DNA of 64,000 bases from Cryptomeria japonica (taxonomy: Eukaryota > Streptophyta > Pinopsida > Cupressales > Cupressaceae): assembly GCF_030272615.1 (NCBI RefSeq), contig NC_081409.1, positions 18,230,260 to 18,294,259 of the forward strand. Reading direction: 5' to 3'. A model generated the notes under the pieces. It was not told the origin of the DNA. It was given only the letters and a program-made list of their open reading frames with translations, and ran no database searches. Position numbers and translations under genes: made by a program. Numbering within the stretch: position 1 is the first letter of the stretch; the number at the start of each line of letters is the position of its first letter. Shown one piece after another: positions 21,173 through 33,030 of this stretch.

Positions 21173-24100
21173 ATGGCAGACTCTTCAGTTGAGTTGTTGA
21201 CATCACACAACTATCACACCTGAAAGCCTCGCATCACGAGGCTTCTCAAAGCATGAGGGTTGTGGTCTTGTTTGGATGAGGTTCAGCCTCTATTGCAGTG
21301 TCCTTTTGAGATTCTTCAGCACAAAAACAAGATGGATGAGGCCATGGGTTTTCTCTCATTACATGTTTCCAACAGTCTTCTATTTCACCTTGATGCTTTG
21401 CTCACTCCTCGATATATGTGGTTGAAGTTTGAGACTCTCTTCGGGAGAGTTAATGAGATCTAGGCATTACAGATTGAGGCAGAATTGGTTTCCTTATTAC
21501 CTGATTCCTTTCCCACCATTGAGGATTTTTTGAACAAATTCAAGACTACCAGATATGTTCTCCAGGGGTGTGGAAAGACCAAGACAGACCCAAAGTGTAT
21601 TCACTTGATCCTTTCAAAGCTTCGGGGTCCTTTTCAGTTTTTTGCCTCTGCATTCTACTCCACCATGGATGGCTTGGGTGCTCGTTTTACCATGCCTACC
21701 TTTGATGTTTTTTGTGAGCATTTGTCTTGTGAGCAGTCTCACCTTTCTTAGCTGGACATGCTCTCAAGGTCCAAGAACAAAGCATTGGTTGCTCAGTCAT
21801 CTAAGGAGAAGCAAAAGCAAAAATCGAAGCCAAAGAAGAATTCTGCAAGCAGTGAGCATCCCTCCAAGCCACCTCCTAAGTCTGATTCTAAACCACCATT
21901 TAATCTGAAATAAGGGAAATCTTCGCAATCTGGTGAGTCTTCCTCCAAGACTAAGAAGAAATCAGGAGATACTTGCAGTTTTTGTGGCAAGGAAGGACAT
22001 CTAGTTTCTAGGTGTTGGAAATGATTAGAGGCTTTAGAGGAAGCCACGCAGCAACATCACATCTCCTCACCTCAAGCGTCTTCTCCTTCCACATGGAAAG
22101 GTCATGCTCTCACTGCTTGTTCTTCGACCTATGGGTCCACTTGGATTTTAGATTATGGTGCTTCTCACCATATGACTCACACACAACAGTTGCTTACTTC
22201 TCTTGCCTCTTGTGGTACTTCATAGATTGCAGTGGGTGACTCTATTCAGCTTTTAGTCTTGGGTTCAAGTTTTGTCTCTTTGGATGGGGGTACTCTGCAG
22301 GATGTTCTGGTTATACTTGACATCTCGACGAACCTCTTGTCCATTTATCAAATTTGTCATTCTGGCTCTGGTAAGATAGCTGATTTCTCACCACATGATG
22401 TGGTTATTCAGGACCTCCATGACTCTGATTTGGTTGTGGCTACTGGGAGTGTTGATACTGCATCTCGTCTTTACAGATTTGATGGATTTGAGCCCTTTGC
22501 AGGTACAGGCTCATCTCTTATAGCACATGCAAATTCAGTGAGTAAGCTTTGGCATGAGCACTTGGGCCATGTCAATTACAAATATCTTCAGCAGATGAGT
22601 ATACAAGCACTTGTTCTTGGGCTCCCACAGATTTCCTGCACTCATGGTGTTTGTCATGGTTGTGTGCTTGGCAAGCAATACAGGGACCCCTTTCTAAAGG
22701 GAAGAGCCCCTCGTGCTTTGGCACCTTTGGAGTTGATTCACAGTGAACTCATGTCATTCCCTACTCCTTTTTCTAGGGCCAAGTATGTACTCACATTTAT
22801 TGATGACTTCTCCAAACGCACATGGGTGTACTTTTTTAAATACAAGTTCGATATCTTTGATTCATTTTGAATCTTCAAGACATTTGTAGAGAAGCAGTCT
22901 GGTTGTTCTATTCGACGGATACATACAGATAATGGGGGGGAGTATGTGAATCAGGCTTTCAGATATTTTTGCACTGAGCATGGTTTACAACATCAGTTTA
23001 ATGTTCCCTACACCCCTCAGCAGAATGGTATCGCTGAGAGAAAGAACAAGACTTTACAGGAGATGGTGAATTGTATGATTCAGTCCAGGTCCATGGATTT
23101 GTCTTTTTGGGTTGAGGCAGTCAATTGTGCCAACTACATTCAGAATCAGATGCCTCACAAGGCGGTTCAACATATGACTTCTGAGGAGGCTTGGTCTCAT
23201 GACAAGCCTGATGTTTCTTTTTTTCGAGTATTTGGAAGTGAGGCATGGGCATTTATTCCTGATGCGCAGAGAATAGCAATGGAGCGGAAGAGCCGACCCC
23301 TCATTTTTGTTGGCTACTATGAAGATGTTAAGGCATACAGGTTGTTTAATCTTGATTCAAGAGAGGTCTTGTTTCGACGAGATGTTCAGTTTGATGAATG
23401 CCTTCCCACAGTGGATACCCTATCTCCAGTGTCTACCCCTCTACCTACTCCTCCCACTGCATCTCTTCAGGATCATTTTGAGGATGATTCTGATGATGTT
23501 GCTGATGATCCACCATCTCCACCTCCACCTCAAATGCCCAAGTGGGCTCGCTTTACTGTTGAGGTGGCAGGATCTATGGCTGGTGATCCTTCAGATGCTT
23601 GTCGTACCCGTTCTCATACTGTGGGTTCTAGTCTTTTGAGTCGTGTCATTTCAAATGATCCTCAGAAGTTTTCAGAGGCAACAAGACACCCTACATGGGA
23701 TTGTGCTATGGAGGAGGAGTATTCTTCTTTGATGAGGAATAATACTTGGGATCTATGTCCTCTTCCTAAGGGCAGAAAGATGGTTAGGTGTCGATGGTTG
23801 TATCGCACCAAGTATGTTGTTGATGGTTCGATTGATAAGTACAAAGCACGTCTTGTTGCGAAGGGTTTCTCGCAGGTTGAGGGTATTGATTACTTCGAGA
23901 CATTTGCCCCTATCGCCAAGATGAACTCTATTCACTTTGTACTATCCCTTGCAACTTCTAGGGGATGGCCCATTTTTCAGATGGATATGAAGAGTGTTTT
24001 CTTGCATGGAGACCTACAGGAGGAAATCTATATGGAGAAGCATCAGGGATTTGTGCAGGACAGTTCTTTGGTTTGCAGACTTTGACGTTCATTGTATGGT

Positions 24101-25192
24101 CTCAAACAGGCCCCTCGGGCTTGGTATGAGAAGATGGACTCTTTCTTGCTCTCCACTGGTTTCACACGCTGTCATTCTGATCACACAGTGTACATTCAAC
24201 ATCTTGAGGGTGAGATCCTGATTCTTGTGCTATATTTTGATGATCTCCTCATCACATGTAGCTCATCCTCTATGATTCAACATGTTCAACGAGCTTTGAT
24301 GGACCAGTTTGAGATGACAGATCTCGGTCTTCTGCACTATTTTCTTGGTCTTCAGGTGATTCAGTCTTTTGATGGGATCTCCATTTACTAGTAGAAGTAT
24401 GCTCTTGACATGCTTCAGCACTTTGGCATGCTTGATTGCAAGCCTACCCCCACTCCTTTACAGTCAGGGGTTGTTTTGATTACTACATGCCCCACTCCTT
24501 CAGTAGATTCTACACTTTACAAGTAGTTGGTTGGCAGTTTGTTGTACCTGACACACACTCGTCCTGACCTTTCCTTTGCGGTTGGCCTTGTCTCTCGATT
24601 CTCCTATGATCCTCATGAGAGTCATTGGCAAGCTGCCAAACGTATTTTGTGGTACATTCGGGGCTCTATTTCTCATGGCATTTACTACACATTAGGGGAA
24701 CCTCACATTGTTGGCTACATTGACTCAGATTGGGCTAATGATGTCAATGATCGAAAGTATGCTTCTGGCTTTGTTTTCTGTCTTGGCTCTGGTCCTATCA
24801 CACGGTCTTGCAAGAAGCAGACTGCTCATGCATTATCATCTACAAAGGCTGAGTATCGAGTTGTTATGCTCGCAAGTCAGGAGACCTTATGGCTTCGACA
24901 GTTGATGACTGAGTTTGGTTTTCCTCCTAATAGTCCCACTATTATTTGGTGTGACAATCAGAGTGTTATTCACATTTCTTGCAACCCAGTGGAGCATCAA
25001 CGAATGAAGCACATTGAGCTTCACATGCATTTCATCCGCTAGTTGATTCGGGATGGTTCTCTCATTTTGGAGTACATTCCCACTGCCGAGCAGGTTACAA
25101 ATATCTTCACGAAACCTTTTGCATCACCACGCTATCTTCAGTTGCGCTCTATGCTTGGGGTGAAGGAAGTTGTCCTTGGGGGGTCTTTATGA
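21173..25192 (+). pseudogene. Copia gag-pol polyprotein with 13 nonsense codons, no frameshift
   Basis: A single reading frame of 1339 codons runs from ATG 21173 (MADSSVELL) to TGA 25190. The Gag part ends with one zinc knuckle (CSFCGKEGHLVSRC, about residue 268). The protease site reads WILDYGAS (about residue 327), with Tyr where the family has Ser after the catalytic Asp. The integrase zinc region (HEHLGHVN, later CHGC) and core (FIDDFSK, HTDNGGEY, PQQNGIAERKN) follow. RT shows QMDMKSVFLHGDL and the YFDD catalytic box. RNase H shows DSDWA and SSTKAEY. Premature stops lie at 21221, 21254, 21461, 21749, 21911, 22022, 22223, 22868, 24083, 24389, 24392, 24524 and 25040. Each can be explained by one C-to-T or G-to-A change. 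The copy cannot make a full polyprotein. Confidence 0.92.
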
Positions 25193-25395
25193 GGCCTCCC
25201 TTCCTTCATATTTCTTTCAACATGTTATTTTATCTCTTTTTGGAGAGGATTTTTTCCCCACTGGGTTTTCTCCTTTTTTCTCCATTTCATAGAGATTTCC
25301 TTGTATTTGGGTACCTGATCAGGCCTTGTTGTCGGGACCCATCTTTCCTGCTTTCAGTAGCTGCTCTAAGTTTTAGCTTCTCCCTAAGTCTAACT

Positions 25396-25404
25396 TAAGG
25401 GGGG
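25396..25404 (+). other. Polypurine tract of the copia element
   Basis: TTAAGGGGGG lies immediately before the 3' LTR start TGTTAGAG, the standard site for plus-strand priming. Confidence 0.8.
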
Positions 25405-25768
25405 TGTTAGAGTAATCAGGTCTTTACTTGATTAATTAAACGACATTTGTTTAATTAATTAAGTTCCCCTTTATCTCTTTTACACTTAAGCTAACATTAG
25501 ATGCATAATAATTAATTTTTTTATTTATTATTATGTGCAAGCCTAGGGTTTTCCCTTTTAGGGTTTTTTGACCTATTAGAGGTTGAATTCTTTTCTTTTG
25601 TATCATTATTCTATTACACATTTTTGTGAATACAAAGCTCTCATATTCTTGAGCATTTCCTGTGTTTGTGTTTTTCTCTATTGCTTCTTTGCTTCTCCTT
25701 GTAACAGGTTTATTCAGCTTGTAGAGATCATTTGGGCTCCCGTGGTGTTGTATTTATCAACTCTCACA
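25405..25768 (+). repeat. Copia 3' LTR
   Basis: 364 bp, the same length as the 5' LTR, differing at about 16 sites by eye, mostly transitions. It starts TGTTAGAGTAATCAGG and ends CTCTCACA. Confidence 0.92.
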
Positions 25769-26300
25769 TATTTGTCGCTAGGTTTATTGTTGTCTTTGCT
25801 TTCTTTATAGATCTTGACTAGTCCTTTAGCGATGAGTGCTTTTTCTATAGTGACTCATTTTTCTATGATTTTTCATATGTGTTTGCACAATGGATTTGTA
25901 AATGAAATCCCATTTCTTGATTCAAGTTTTGCACAAATATGGTCACAAGTTATTTTTTCATGAATGGTCAAGTAGCAAGATGTCTTATCTTTGTAAGAAA
26001 GAGGCAAAGATTTCTACATTTTTTTGTATTGCATAAGCATCATGGTAATTTCATGTTGAATGTTGTAAGAGAAATGTGTGACAAATTATGCAACTAGTTC
26101 ATGAAGAGTGGTGATGGTTCTTTGAGGAAGATGTCTAAACCAATCTAGCTCTTGTCCTCCTAAACTTCTAGGGAATAGTCTCAAGAGACATGCACCAAGA
26201 TAGAAGACTCCTTGGCGTGATAAGCAAAATTCCTTAAGGTGCTCCCTAGGATCTCCCTTTTCTTTATATTTATTCGAATTTAGGCATTTCAAAATTTGAA
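25769..26300 (-). pseudogene. Ty3/gypsy gag fragment, proximal part, right of the copia insertion
   Basis: The minus strand reads a clear retrotransposon Gag core: GDPREHLKEF, LLRLFPRSLGGQELDWF, TTLHELVA and FSYNIQHEITM, then VTIEKALIAKGLVKIYKES at the copia junction. It has several in-frame stops and frame changes. The same core words occur in the better-preserved Tat gag at 47300-47560 (LMRLFPRSLGGQTMEWL). Its distal end continues beyond the copia element at 19691-19290. The rest of this gypsy element is not recognisable to the right of 26300. Confidence 0.8.
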
Positions 26301-28359
26301 GGAAAAGAGATTATGGTGATGATTTGTCAAAAGGTTAAGGACATAGCTCACGAAAGGTGTAAATTTTCTTTTGATGTCCGAATTCAAGTCCCTTGAGTGT
26401 GTCTTTTATTGTTAAAAATCTAATGCCAAAGAATCTGTGAGATTGAGTGTCATTTGTTATCTATTGGAGGTTGAAAGTTGTGTGTGTGTGTGTGAAGTTT
26501 GTAAGATTTAATTGGTGGATGAAAATAAGATTCAAAGATTGGAGGGTGTATGTTGTGTTTAATTGGGTTTTCTTTTTGAAATGTCTGGAGAAGGAATGGA
26601 AGCTTGGGATTGCGGGATTTGTGCTGCAATGGTTTGCGTATCAATATGAATCGTGTGTGCAATTATTTTCTCATAAATTTGATGAATACCTTGTCACTCT
26701 TATCCTCTATTGAATTACTCCTTGTCATATAACTCCCCTCTATTTTTCTTCTAAAAACAACAATATAACTTACCACTAATCTCACAATAATCTGAACGCA
26801 TGATAAAAATAAATACTTATCTAATTATACTTCATTATTACAAAATTTACAAATCCATTGATCCCTTATAAAATAATCCTCATGATTTTATTTCCATACT
26901 TATTTTATTAGCCTAAACAGGCTGAAATCTAACGGTTACAAACTGGACTCCGTTATAAAGTTTATCTAAAATGCACATTTGTATCACATTATATACACAA
27001 TGTGTATATGGACCACTTTTAGTTGAAATCAAACCTACAGGATAAGGCCGTTTGTTGGTTTCACATGAACGCATGTGGTCGATGTGAGATTTGTCCGTAA
27101 ATCAAAACGATGAGTATAAAAATACAAATATTTTGTGTGTATATATCTCTTTCCAGTTTCCACACAAAAATGTTGAGGGCGTCAACCATACCGTCAACAA
27201 ACGTCAACTCAGGTGCTGCAATTCCACTTGAAAACAGAGCTTAAAACGAAAAAATGGCGACATGGGTGTTCACTAAAGTGCCTCAAAGAACGTTGTAGAT
27301 TGATTATTCAATTGGGCGTCTAGAAATGTGGGTCAGTTTAGCCGTGGTGGGGATATTTTTGGCTCCAAGATGTCAAATGAGTCTTTACTGAAAAAGGCAA
27401 AAATAAGGAAAAAATTGCTTAATTAATCTTACAATCTGTGTGGATCGTGTTTAGCAGGCATTTTGCGCTACTGACACGTTAAAGGAGCGTATAATCCTTT
27501 CTGATTTTCTTTTTTTAAGTGTTTTTCACCCATTGTATCAGTGGACCGTCAGGCGTACTTTTTTCTGTAGAATGATTTGATGGAGCTGTCATAAAGCCCG
27601 ACAGATTAGTGAATATGGAGTAGGTGGTGGGCTGTATTCAATCAAAGGCGAAGGGCGTGTCAAAATCTTGAATATATTTTTAAGCATTTTCTACTAGTAG
27701 AGGTAGTAGATTCTCTGTTCATGAATACACTCTTCTACACACAGCATCTCATGAATGTGAAATCTGCTTGCCTGGATAAGTTCCCCTTTTTATGGTTATG
27801 GGGAAAAATTGACAAGTCTAGCCTGACTATGGTTAAATTGTCGACCCTAATGGGTTTTGAACTATATGTATGTGTATTTAGAGAGGCATTTGTGAAACGA
27901 GTGTTTGTGGTTAAAGCATGTGTAAAGTCGGTTATTGTGGGGAGCCATAGAAGCGCAATGTTTTCTTCAGGGTGCCTTGGATATATTTTGCTTGTGTAGT
28001 AGGTTTCTGTGGTTTCTCTGCAGATTTGAAGTGGGTTTTGAAGGGGGGTGGGGGCGATTGTTGAGCTAGAGGCTTGAAATGCCATAGAAAATCAGGTCTT
28101 TTTCCAGTTGTTTACGTATGGTACTGCTTTCTAGTTTTTGTGTCGAAGTTTGTGCTTTGGCCATAGAATGTCAGTGAAATCTGAGGTTGTTTCAGTTAAG
28201 GTTTGAGAATTTGTGCTTGTTTGCAGTAGGCTTCTGTACTTTTTGTGTGCAGCTATGAAGTGTGTCTAGTTAGAAGACGTTGTTGCTGGTTTTGGTTTTT
28301 TAATCATTATAGGATAAATAAAGTGAAAAAAATAATCAGCTTTTAGAAACGGATTCACA
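26301..28359. other. Upstream flank of the subtilase gene, no other gene seen
   Basis: No supported ORF. It contains a short (GT)n run near 26480. A TATAAAAA word at about 27115 is a possible but unproven promoter element, more than 1.2 kb before the start codon. There are no LTR boundaries, and composition becomes less repeat-like from about 27000. The small frames at 27721-28085 overlap on both strands and have no motif. Confidence 0.45.
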
Positions 28360-30711
28360 ATGGGTTTCTGCAGAAACTTATTTATCTTTGCTGCCATGTT
28401 TGTTTTGCTGTGGGGATTTGGGCTGGGGGAGAGTTGGACCTATATAGTTAGAGTTGAAGAGGAGTCCAAGCCATCAGTCTTTATCTCTCACGAGAACTGG
28501 TACAAAGCCAAAGTGGCTACTGTGAAAGGATTGATTGCAAAAGAAACTGAAAATGAAGAGAGCCTTGCAGCTGTTCAAGATGACATCTTGATTCATGTTT
28601 ACAAGACTGTGTTCCATGGGTTCTCAGCCAAACTCACTAAAGAGGAAGCCGAGGAGCTTGATAAATCCCATGGGGTTTTAGCTGTGATCCCTGATAAAGC
28701 CAGGCAGATTCATACAACAAGATCACCACAGTTTCTAGGCCTGAAACCTACTGCAGGATTGTGGCCTGAATCAGACTATGGGTCTGATTTGGTGGTGGGT
28801 GTTCTGGACACTGGAATATGGCCCGAGAGGAAGAGTTTCAGTGATCATGGACTTGGGCCTATTCCTAAGCATTGGAAAGGTGAATGTGAAGAGGCCGCAG
28901 GGTTTTCTAAGTCACTTTGTAATAGGAAATTGGTTGGTGCGAGGTTTTTCCCCAAGGGATATGAAGCCATGGGTGGGGGGATGAACACTTCTGTCGAATT
29001 TAGGTCTCCTAGGGATTCGGATGGCCATGGTACTCATACTGCATCTACTGCCACTGGAAGGTATGTTTATAAAGCCAACATGCTTGGTTATGCTAATGGG
29101 ATTGCGAAAGGGATGGCACCCAAAGCCCGGCTAGCAACGTATAAGGTATGCTGGATGTCTGGTTGTTATGATTCTGATATACTTTCTGCATTTGATACTG
29201 CTGTTGAAGATGGTGTGGATGTGATTTCGCTATCTGTGGGTGGTGGGGTCGTACCATATTATCTTGATAGTATTGCAATGGGTGCCTTTGGAGCTATGGA
29301 GAGGGGTGTGTTTGTATCTACTTCTGCAGGCAATGAGGGTCCTGGGGAGTTGTCTGTCACCAATCTGTCGCCATGGGTGACAACAGTTGGAGCAGGAACT
29401 TTAGACAGAGATTTTCCCGCAGAAATCAGATTGGGTAATGGGAAAGACGTTAAGGGAGTGTCCTTGTACAGTGGAAAGGCATTGGGGTCTAATTTAATCC
29501 CCTTGATTTATGCAGGGGACATCTCTGTGGGGAATGGTAGAGATAGTTACTCATCTTCTCTTTGCATGGAAGGGTCTCTGGACCCCAAGATGGTGAAAGG
29601 GAAAATTGTTGTGTGTGATAGAGGAAATAATCCCCGAGTTGCTAAAGGGGCTGAAGTAAAACGGGCTGGAGGAGTTGGAATGATCCTTGCAAACAGTGAA
29701 TCAGATGGTGAAGGGCTGGTCGCGGATGCTCATGTATTGCCTACAAGTGCGGTTGGGGCTAAAGAAGCGGAGCTTATCAGGAAATATATTGCTACTACCA
29801 AAATGCCAACTGGTACAATCAAATTCTTGGGAACTGTTTTGGGCATTCAGCCTGCTCCTGTTGTAGCATCCTTTTCTGCAAGAGGGCCAAATCCAGAGAC
29901 TCCAGAGATTCTGAAGCCTGATGTAATTGCCCCTGGTGTCAATATCCTTGCAGGATGGACTGGTGCAGTTGGTCCTTCTGGCCTTGAAAAAGACAGGAGG
30001 CGGACTCAATTCAACATAATTTCTGGAACTTCCATGGCTTGTCCCCATGTGAGTGGGGTTGCAGCTCTTCTCAAAGGGGCACACCCAAAGTGGAGTCCTG
30101 CAGAAGTAAGATCGGCTTTGATGACTACTGCTTATACTCAAGACAACAGAGGCCACAGAATGCTTGATGAAGCCACAGGCAATGCATCCACACCATTCGA
30201 TTTCGGTTCAGGCCATGTGCACCCTGAGAGAGCTATGAATCCAGGTCTCGTCTATGATTTGGGTGTCAAGGACTATGTCAACTTCTTGTGTAGTCTTAAT
30301 TATTCTGGGAAAGCTATTCAGGTCATCACCCGGAAGCCTGTCCACTGCCCTGCTCAAAGAGTGAGTCCTGGTAATCTTAATTATCCTTCGTTCTCTGCAA
30401 TTTTTGATATGACCCAACCCAAGAAGCACTCAACTGTCTTATTTAGAACAGTCACGAATGTTGGTCCTCCAAATTCTACCTATAGAGTCAATGTGATTCC
30501 TCCGAGAGGAGGTGTCACCATTACTGTAAAGCCAAAGAAGCTTGTTTTCACTAGGGAAAACCAGAAACTAAGCTACACTGTGTCAGTAACCACAAAGCAT
30601 GTGCATCTTCTCCCTGGAAATTCTGACAACCACTTTGGCTTCCTCTCATGGACAGATGGGGTGCATGTTGTGCAGAGCCCAATAGCCGTAACTAGGATGA
30701 TGCCTTACTAG
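28360..30711 (+). CDS. Subtilisin-like serine protease (plant subtilase, SBT1-like), intronless
   Basis: A 783-residue preproprotein of normal plant subtilase length in one uninterrupted exon. A signal peptide (about residues 1-24) is followed by an inhibitor-I9 propeptide (about 27-117), with maturation expected near HTTRSPQFLGL. The catalytic domain has all four key residues: Asp150 (GVLDTGIWP), His223 (DGHGTHTAS), Asn325 (SAGNEGPG) and Ser558 (GTSMACPHVSG). A protease-associated insert lies at about 380-480 (GKIVVCDRG, GGVGMILAN) and a fibronectin-III-like C-terminal domain at about 660-780 (LNYPSF, RTVTNVG). This architecture predicts a secreted endopeptidase of the apoplast or cell wall. 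The start is chosen because this ATG begins the signal peptide; no in-frame upstream ATG gives a better one. Many plant SBT1 genes lack introns, so this need not be a retrocopy. Substrate and process cannot be told from sequence. Confidence 0.95.
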   Translation: MGFCRNLFIFAAMFVLLWGFGLGESWTYIVRVEEESKPSVFISHENWYKAKVATVKGLIAKETENEESLAAVQDDILIHVYKTVFHGFSAKLTKEEAEELDKSHGVLAVIPDKARQIHTTRSPQFLGLKPTAGLWPESDYGSDLVVGVLDTGIWPERKSFSDHGLGPIPKHWKGECEEAAGFSKSLCNRKLVGARFFPKGYEAMGGGMNTSVEFRSPRDSDGHGTHTASTATGRYVYKANMLGYANGIAKGMAPKARLATYKVCWMSGCYDSDILSAFDTAVEDGVDVISLSVGGGVVPYYLDSIAMGAFGAMERGVFVSTSAGNEGPGELSVTNLSPWVTTVGAGTLDRDFPAEIRLGNGKDVKGVSLYSGKALGSNLIPLIYAGDISVGNGRDSYSSSLCMEGSLDPKMVKGKIVVCDRGNNPRVAKGAEVKRAGGVGMILANSESDGEGLVADAHVLPTSAVGAKEAELIRKYIATTKMPTGTIKFLGTVLGIQPAPVVASFSARGPNPETPEILKPDVIAPGVNILAGWTGAVGPSGLEKDRRRTQFNIISGTSMACPHVSGVAALLKGAHPKWSPAEVRSALMTTAYTQDNRGHRMLDEATGNASTPFDFGSGHVHPERAMNPGLVYDLGVKDYVNFLCSLNYSGKAIQVITRKPVHCPAQRVSPGNLNYPSFSAIFDMTQPKKHSTVLFRTVTNVGPPNSTYRVNVIPPRGGVTITVKPKKLVFTRENQKLSYTVSVTTKHVHLLPGNSDNHFGFLSWTDGVHVVQSPIAVTRMMPY

Positions 30712-32880
30712 ACTTGTTTGTGTCTGAATCCTGAATTTCCTGCATGTTTTTAGGGTAGTTTTCCTGCCTGTGTTGCTGGTATAGTTGATGAGATGAAACG
30801 TTGAAGCATTTACTCAGTCAGGGTTTTTTTTGTATAAAAAAAGAAAACAAATATAGAAGCTGGTGCAGACTGCATATTAGATAAGTTATTCTAGTTTTTG
30901 TAATCAGCTGTGTAGTATTTTGTGGTTTGCAGAGTCACCTAAGTGGTTAAGAGCACAGTAATTCAAATTTGGATAAAGGTGGTTCCGACTTATGGATGAG
31001 CAGTTTTAATATAGGATGATATGGATCCATGGATCCTCTGAGTGCAGTGCAGTGTTCAGTATATCTTTTAAGGTAAAAGCTCGAATAATTATCATTATAC
31101 AATGATACATTATGTAATAATGGGAAGTTTGAAAGGGAAGAAACCTTAAAAAGCATGTATTATTTCTTAATACATGAGCAATCTTTGCAGAGCATTGCTT
31201 TTCTTGTTCTTCTATATAAAGTTTGTAGATTAATAAATAGCTTCTTTTGTACAGAAGAAAAGCATTGCATGTTTATCTTGGATCGGACTTCTTTATAATC
31301 ATTTTTCTCCTTTGGACTATATTGCTGGATCATAAGTTGACTGCAATTTATTTTGTGTTCATTATATTTATGTACAAATAAGTTCTACATCCATGAGCTT
31401 TTCGATCACGGACAAAGTAGCTTGAAAGTTCTTTATCCTACCTACAAGGATACGAGCTTTAAATGATCCTGCATTAACAATCTTTGTCACCTGAATTCAT
31501 AAAACTAAATGTTTGTATCTTGTTATAAAGCTGACAAGCGTAACTGAGAATATTAGGTGCAAAATAAACAGGGAAGCTTAAGATGTTTATGATCTTTGTT
31601 TTACATTCATTATGTGGAGTGTTGGCAATTAACTCTGTCAAGACCACATTCTTTCACTAAGAAATTGGTGAAGTATTCGATTTTAGCGAACTTCAGCTTG
31701 AGGTGAGAGAAAATATTGAATTTAGTAATCTGACATTAGTTCTGCCCTTCTATATGTTAATTATTGTTCTAGTTGACTAGTGTCTGAACTGTTTGGATTT
31801 GTATCCTAAAACAAATAATTTAAGAAGGATTTTGTTCGGTAGCCTCCTCTGTTAGCTCTATCTAAGTATCTATGATATTAGGCAACATGTTATGATGTTT
31901 TTTCTCTGCTTTACCAGCCCTTTCTCTGTAACATAAAATTAATTTAAACTAAAATATTGCATGGTTCTCTTTCTGTTTATTCTTAAGACATTGTATCCAT
32001 TTGCAGCAATTCCATTCAGTAGCTTTTCCTTCTAGAAAAGCCAAGAGCTCATATCAAATAATATCATATATAAATAAATTTTGACAAACACAAGAAGCCA
32101 GGGAATAGTGTCTCTACAACAGTACCTCTGCTATATTTATGTTTGTCTCCTGGATTATCTTTAATATGAAAAAAATGTTTTAATGAGGATTGAAATACTT
32201 AGTTGATAAAACATATACAAATCCTGATGGAATGGAATGGAATCAAGGTAAAAAAAAAACTGTGGTGAAAGAATTAGTCAGATAGCAGTCCAGAATTTCG
32301 ATTTCTAGTTTTGACATCTCAGCATTTGTCTGTCAACTGCAATTCCCCTTTTCAAAAAAGCTTACCATCATCTGAAATCACAATCAGTGGTGTTCATCTT
32401 TTTGGAGTGTTTTGGATAATGGAATCTTTGCTCTCTGGCATCCTCATATATGCAGAGGTGCCGGTAACATTCAGAGGGCTGACATTTGGCTAATCTGGGC
32501 TATTTGACACTTAGAAACGGTACATACATAGGCTGAGATAGACTGCAAAGATGCCACTTTAAATTTACCTATTCTAAACTATCAGATGAAACCCCAAAAA
32601 AGCTTTTTTAGAAGACATTAGGGTATTCAGTGATCATGCAAAAAGTTTAGGATGACCCCATCAGATAAATGGTCATAGTTTTGGTTCTGATATTTCTATG
32701 GAGGCAGGCTGTAAATCACTTTGTACTGTATGACATGGGAACAACAAATTGTATCACATCAACTGAGCAAGTCAGTTGTGTAATTTTTATACGGTTCATT
32801 TTGTTTGCTGCCTCAAACTTGCATTTAACTCTGTCAAGTTGGTGTCGTTCAGATGTAATGAACGAACTCTTTGGGATGTA
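30712..32880. other. 3' flank of the subtilase gene, no gene seen
   Basis: AT-rich DNA without supported ORFs. An AATAAA-type signal occurs at about 31230 (ATTAATAAATAG). An earlier A-rich site lies at 30830-30850, so the transcript end is not fixed. The short frames have no motif. Confidence 0.45.
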
Positions 32881-33030
32881 TTGTTCAAAACCATTAATGT
32901 GTCTTGGATGGTGGGCTGCCCAAAACTTTGTACTGTTCAAAACCATTAATGTGTCTTGTTTGGTTGCCTGCCCAAAACTTTGTATTGTTCAAAAGCATTA
33001 ACGTGTCTTGTATGGTTGGTTGCCCAAAAC
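32881..33030. repeat. 52-bp tandem repeat, almost three copies
   Basis: TGTTCAAAACCATTAATGTG recurs at 52-bp steps (anchor G at 32883, 32935 and 32987), each followed by a TGCCCAAAACTTT segment. Copies differ by a few bases. No function is seen. Confidence 0.85.

Larger units (their letters stand above)
19692..25768 (+). mobile_element. Complete but inactivated Ty1/copia LTR retrotransposon
   Basis: A 6077-bp element has two 364-bp LTRs (19692-20055 and 25405-25768), a PBS directly after the 5' LTR, one gag-pol frame in copia order (protease, integrase, RT, RNase H) and a purine-rich tract before the 3' LTR. By eye the LTRs differ at about 16 positions (near 4-5 percent), so it is not a recent insertion. 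It sits in a Ty3/gypsy gag pseudogene. The bases just outside the LTRs (ATTAT left, TATTT right) are not a matching 5-bp duplication, while a longer, about 80-bp, duplication flanks the element. Confidence 0.9.

Noticed and set aside
27721-28085. Small overlapping ORFs on both strands just upstream of the subtilase
   Set aside because: No motif and mutual overlap; more likely 5' flank or untranslated leader.
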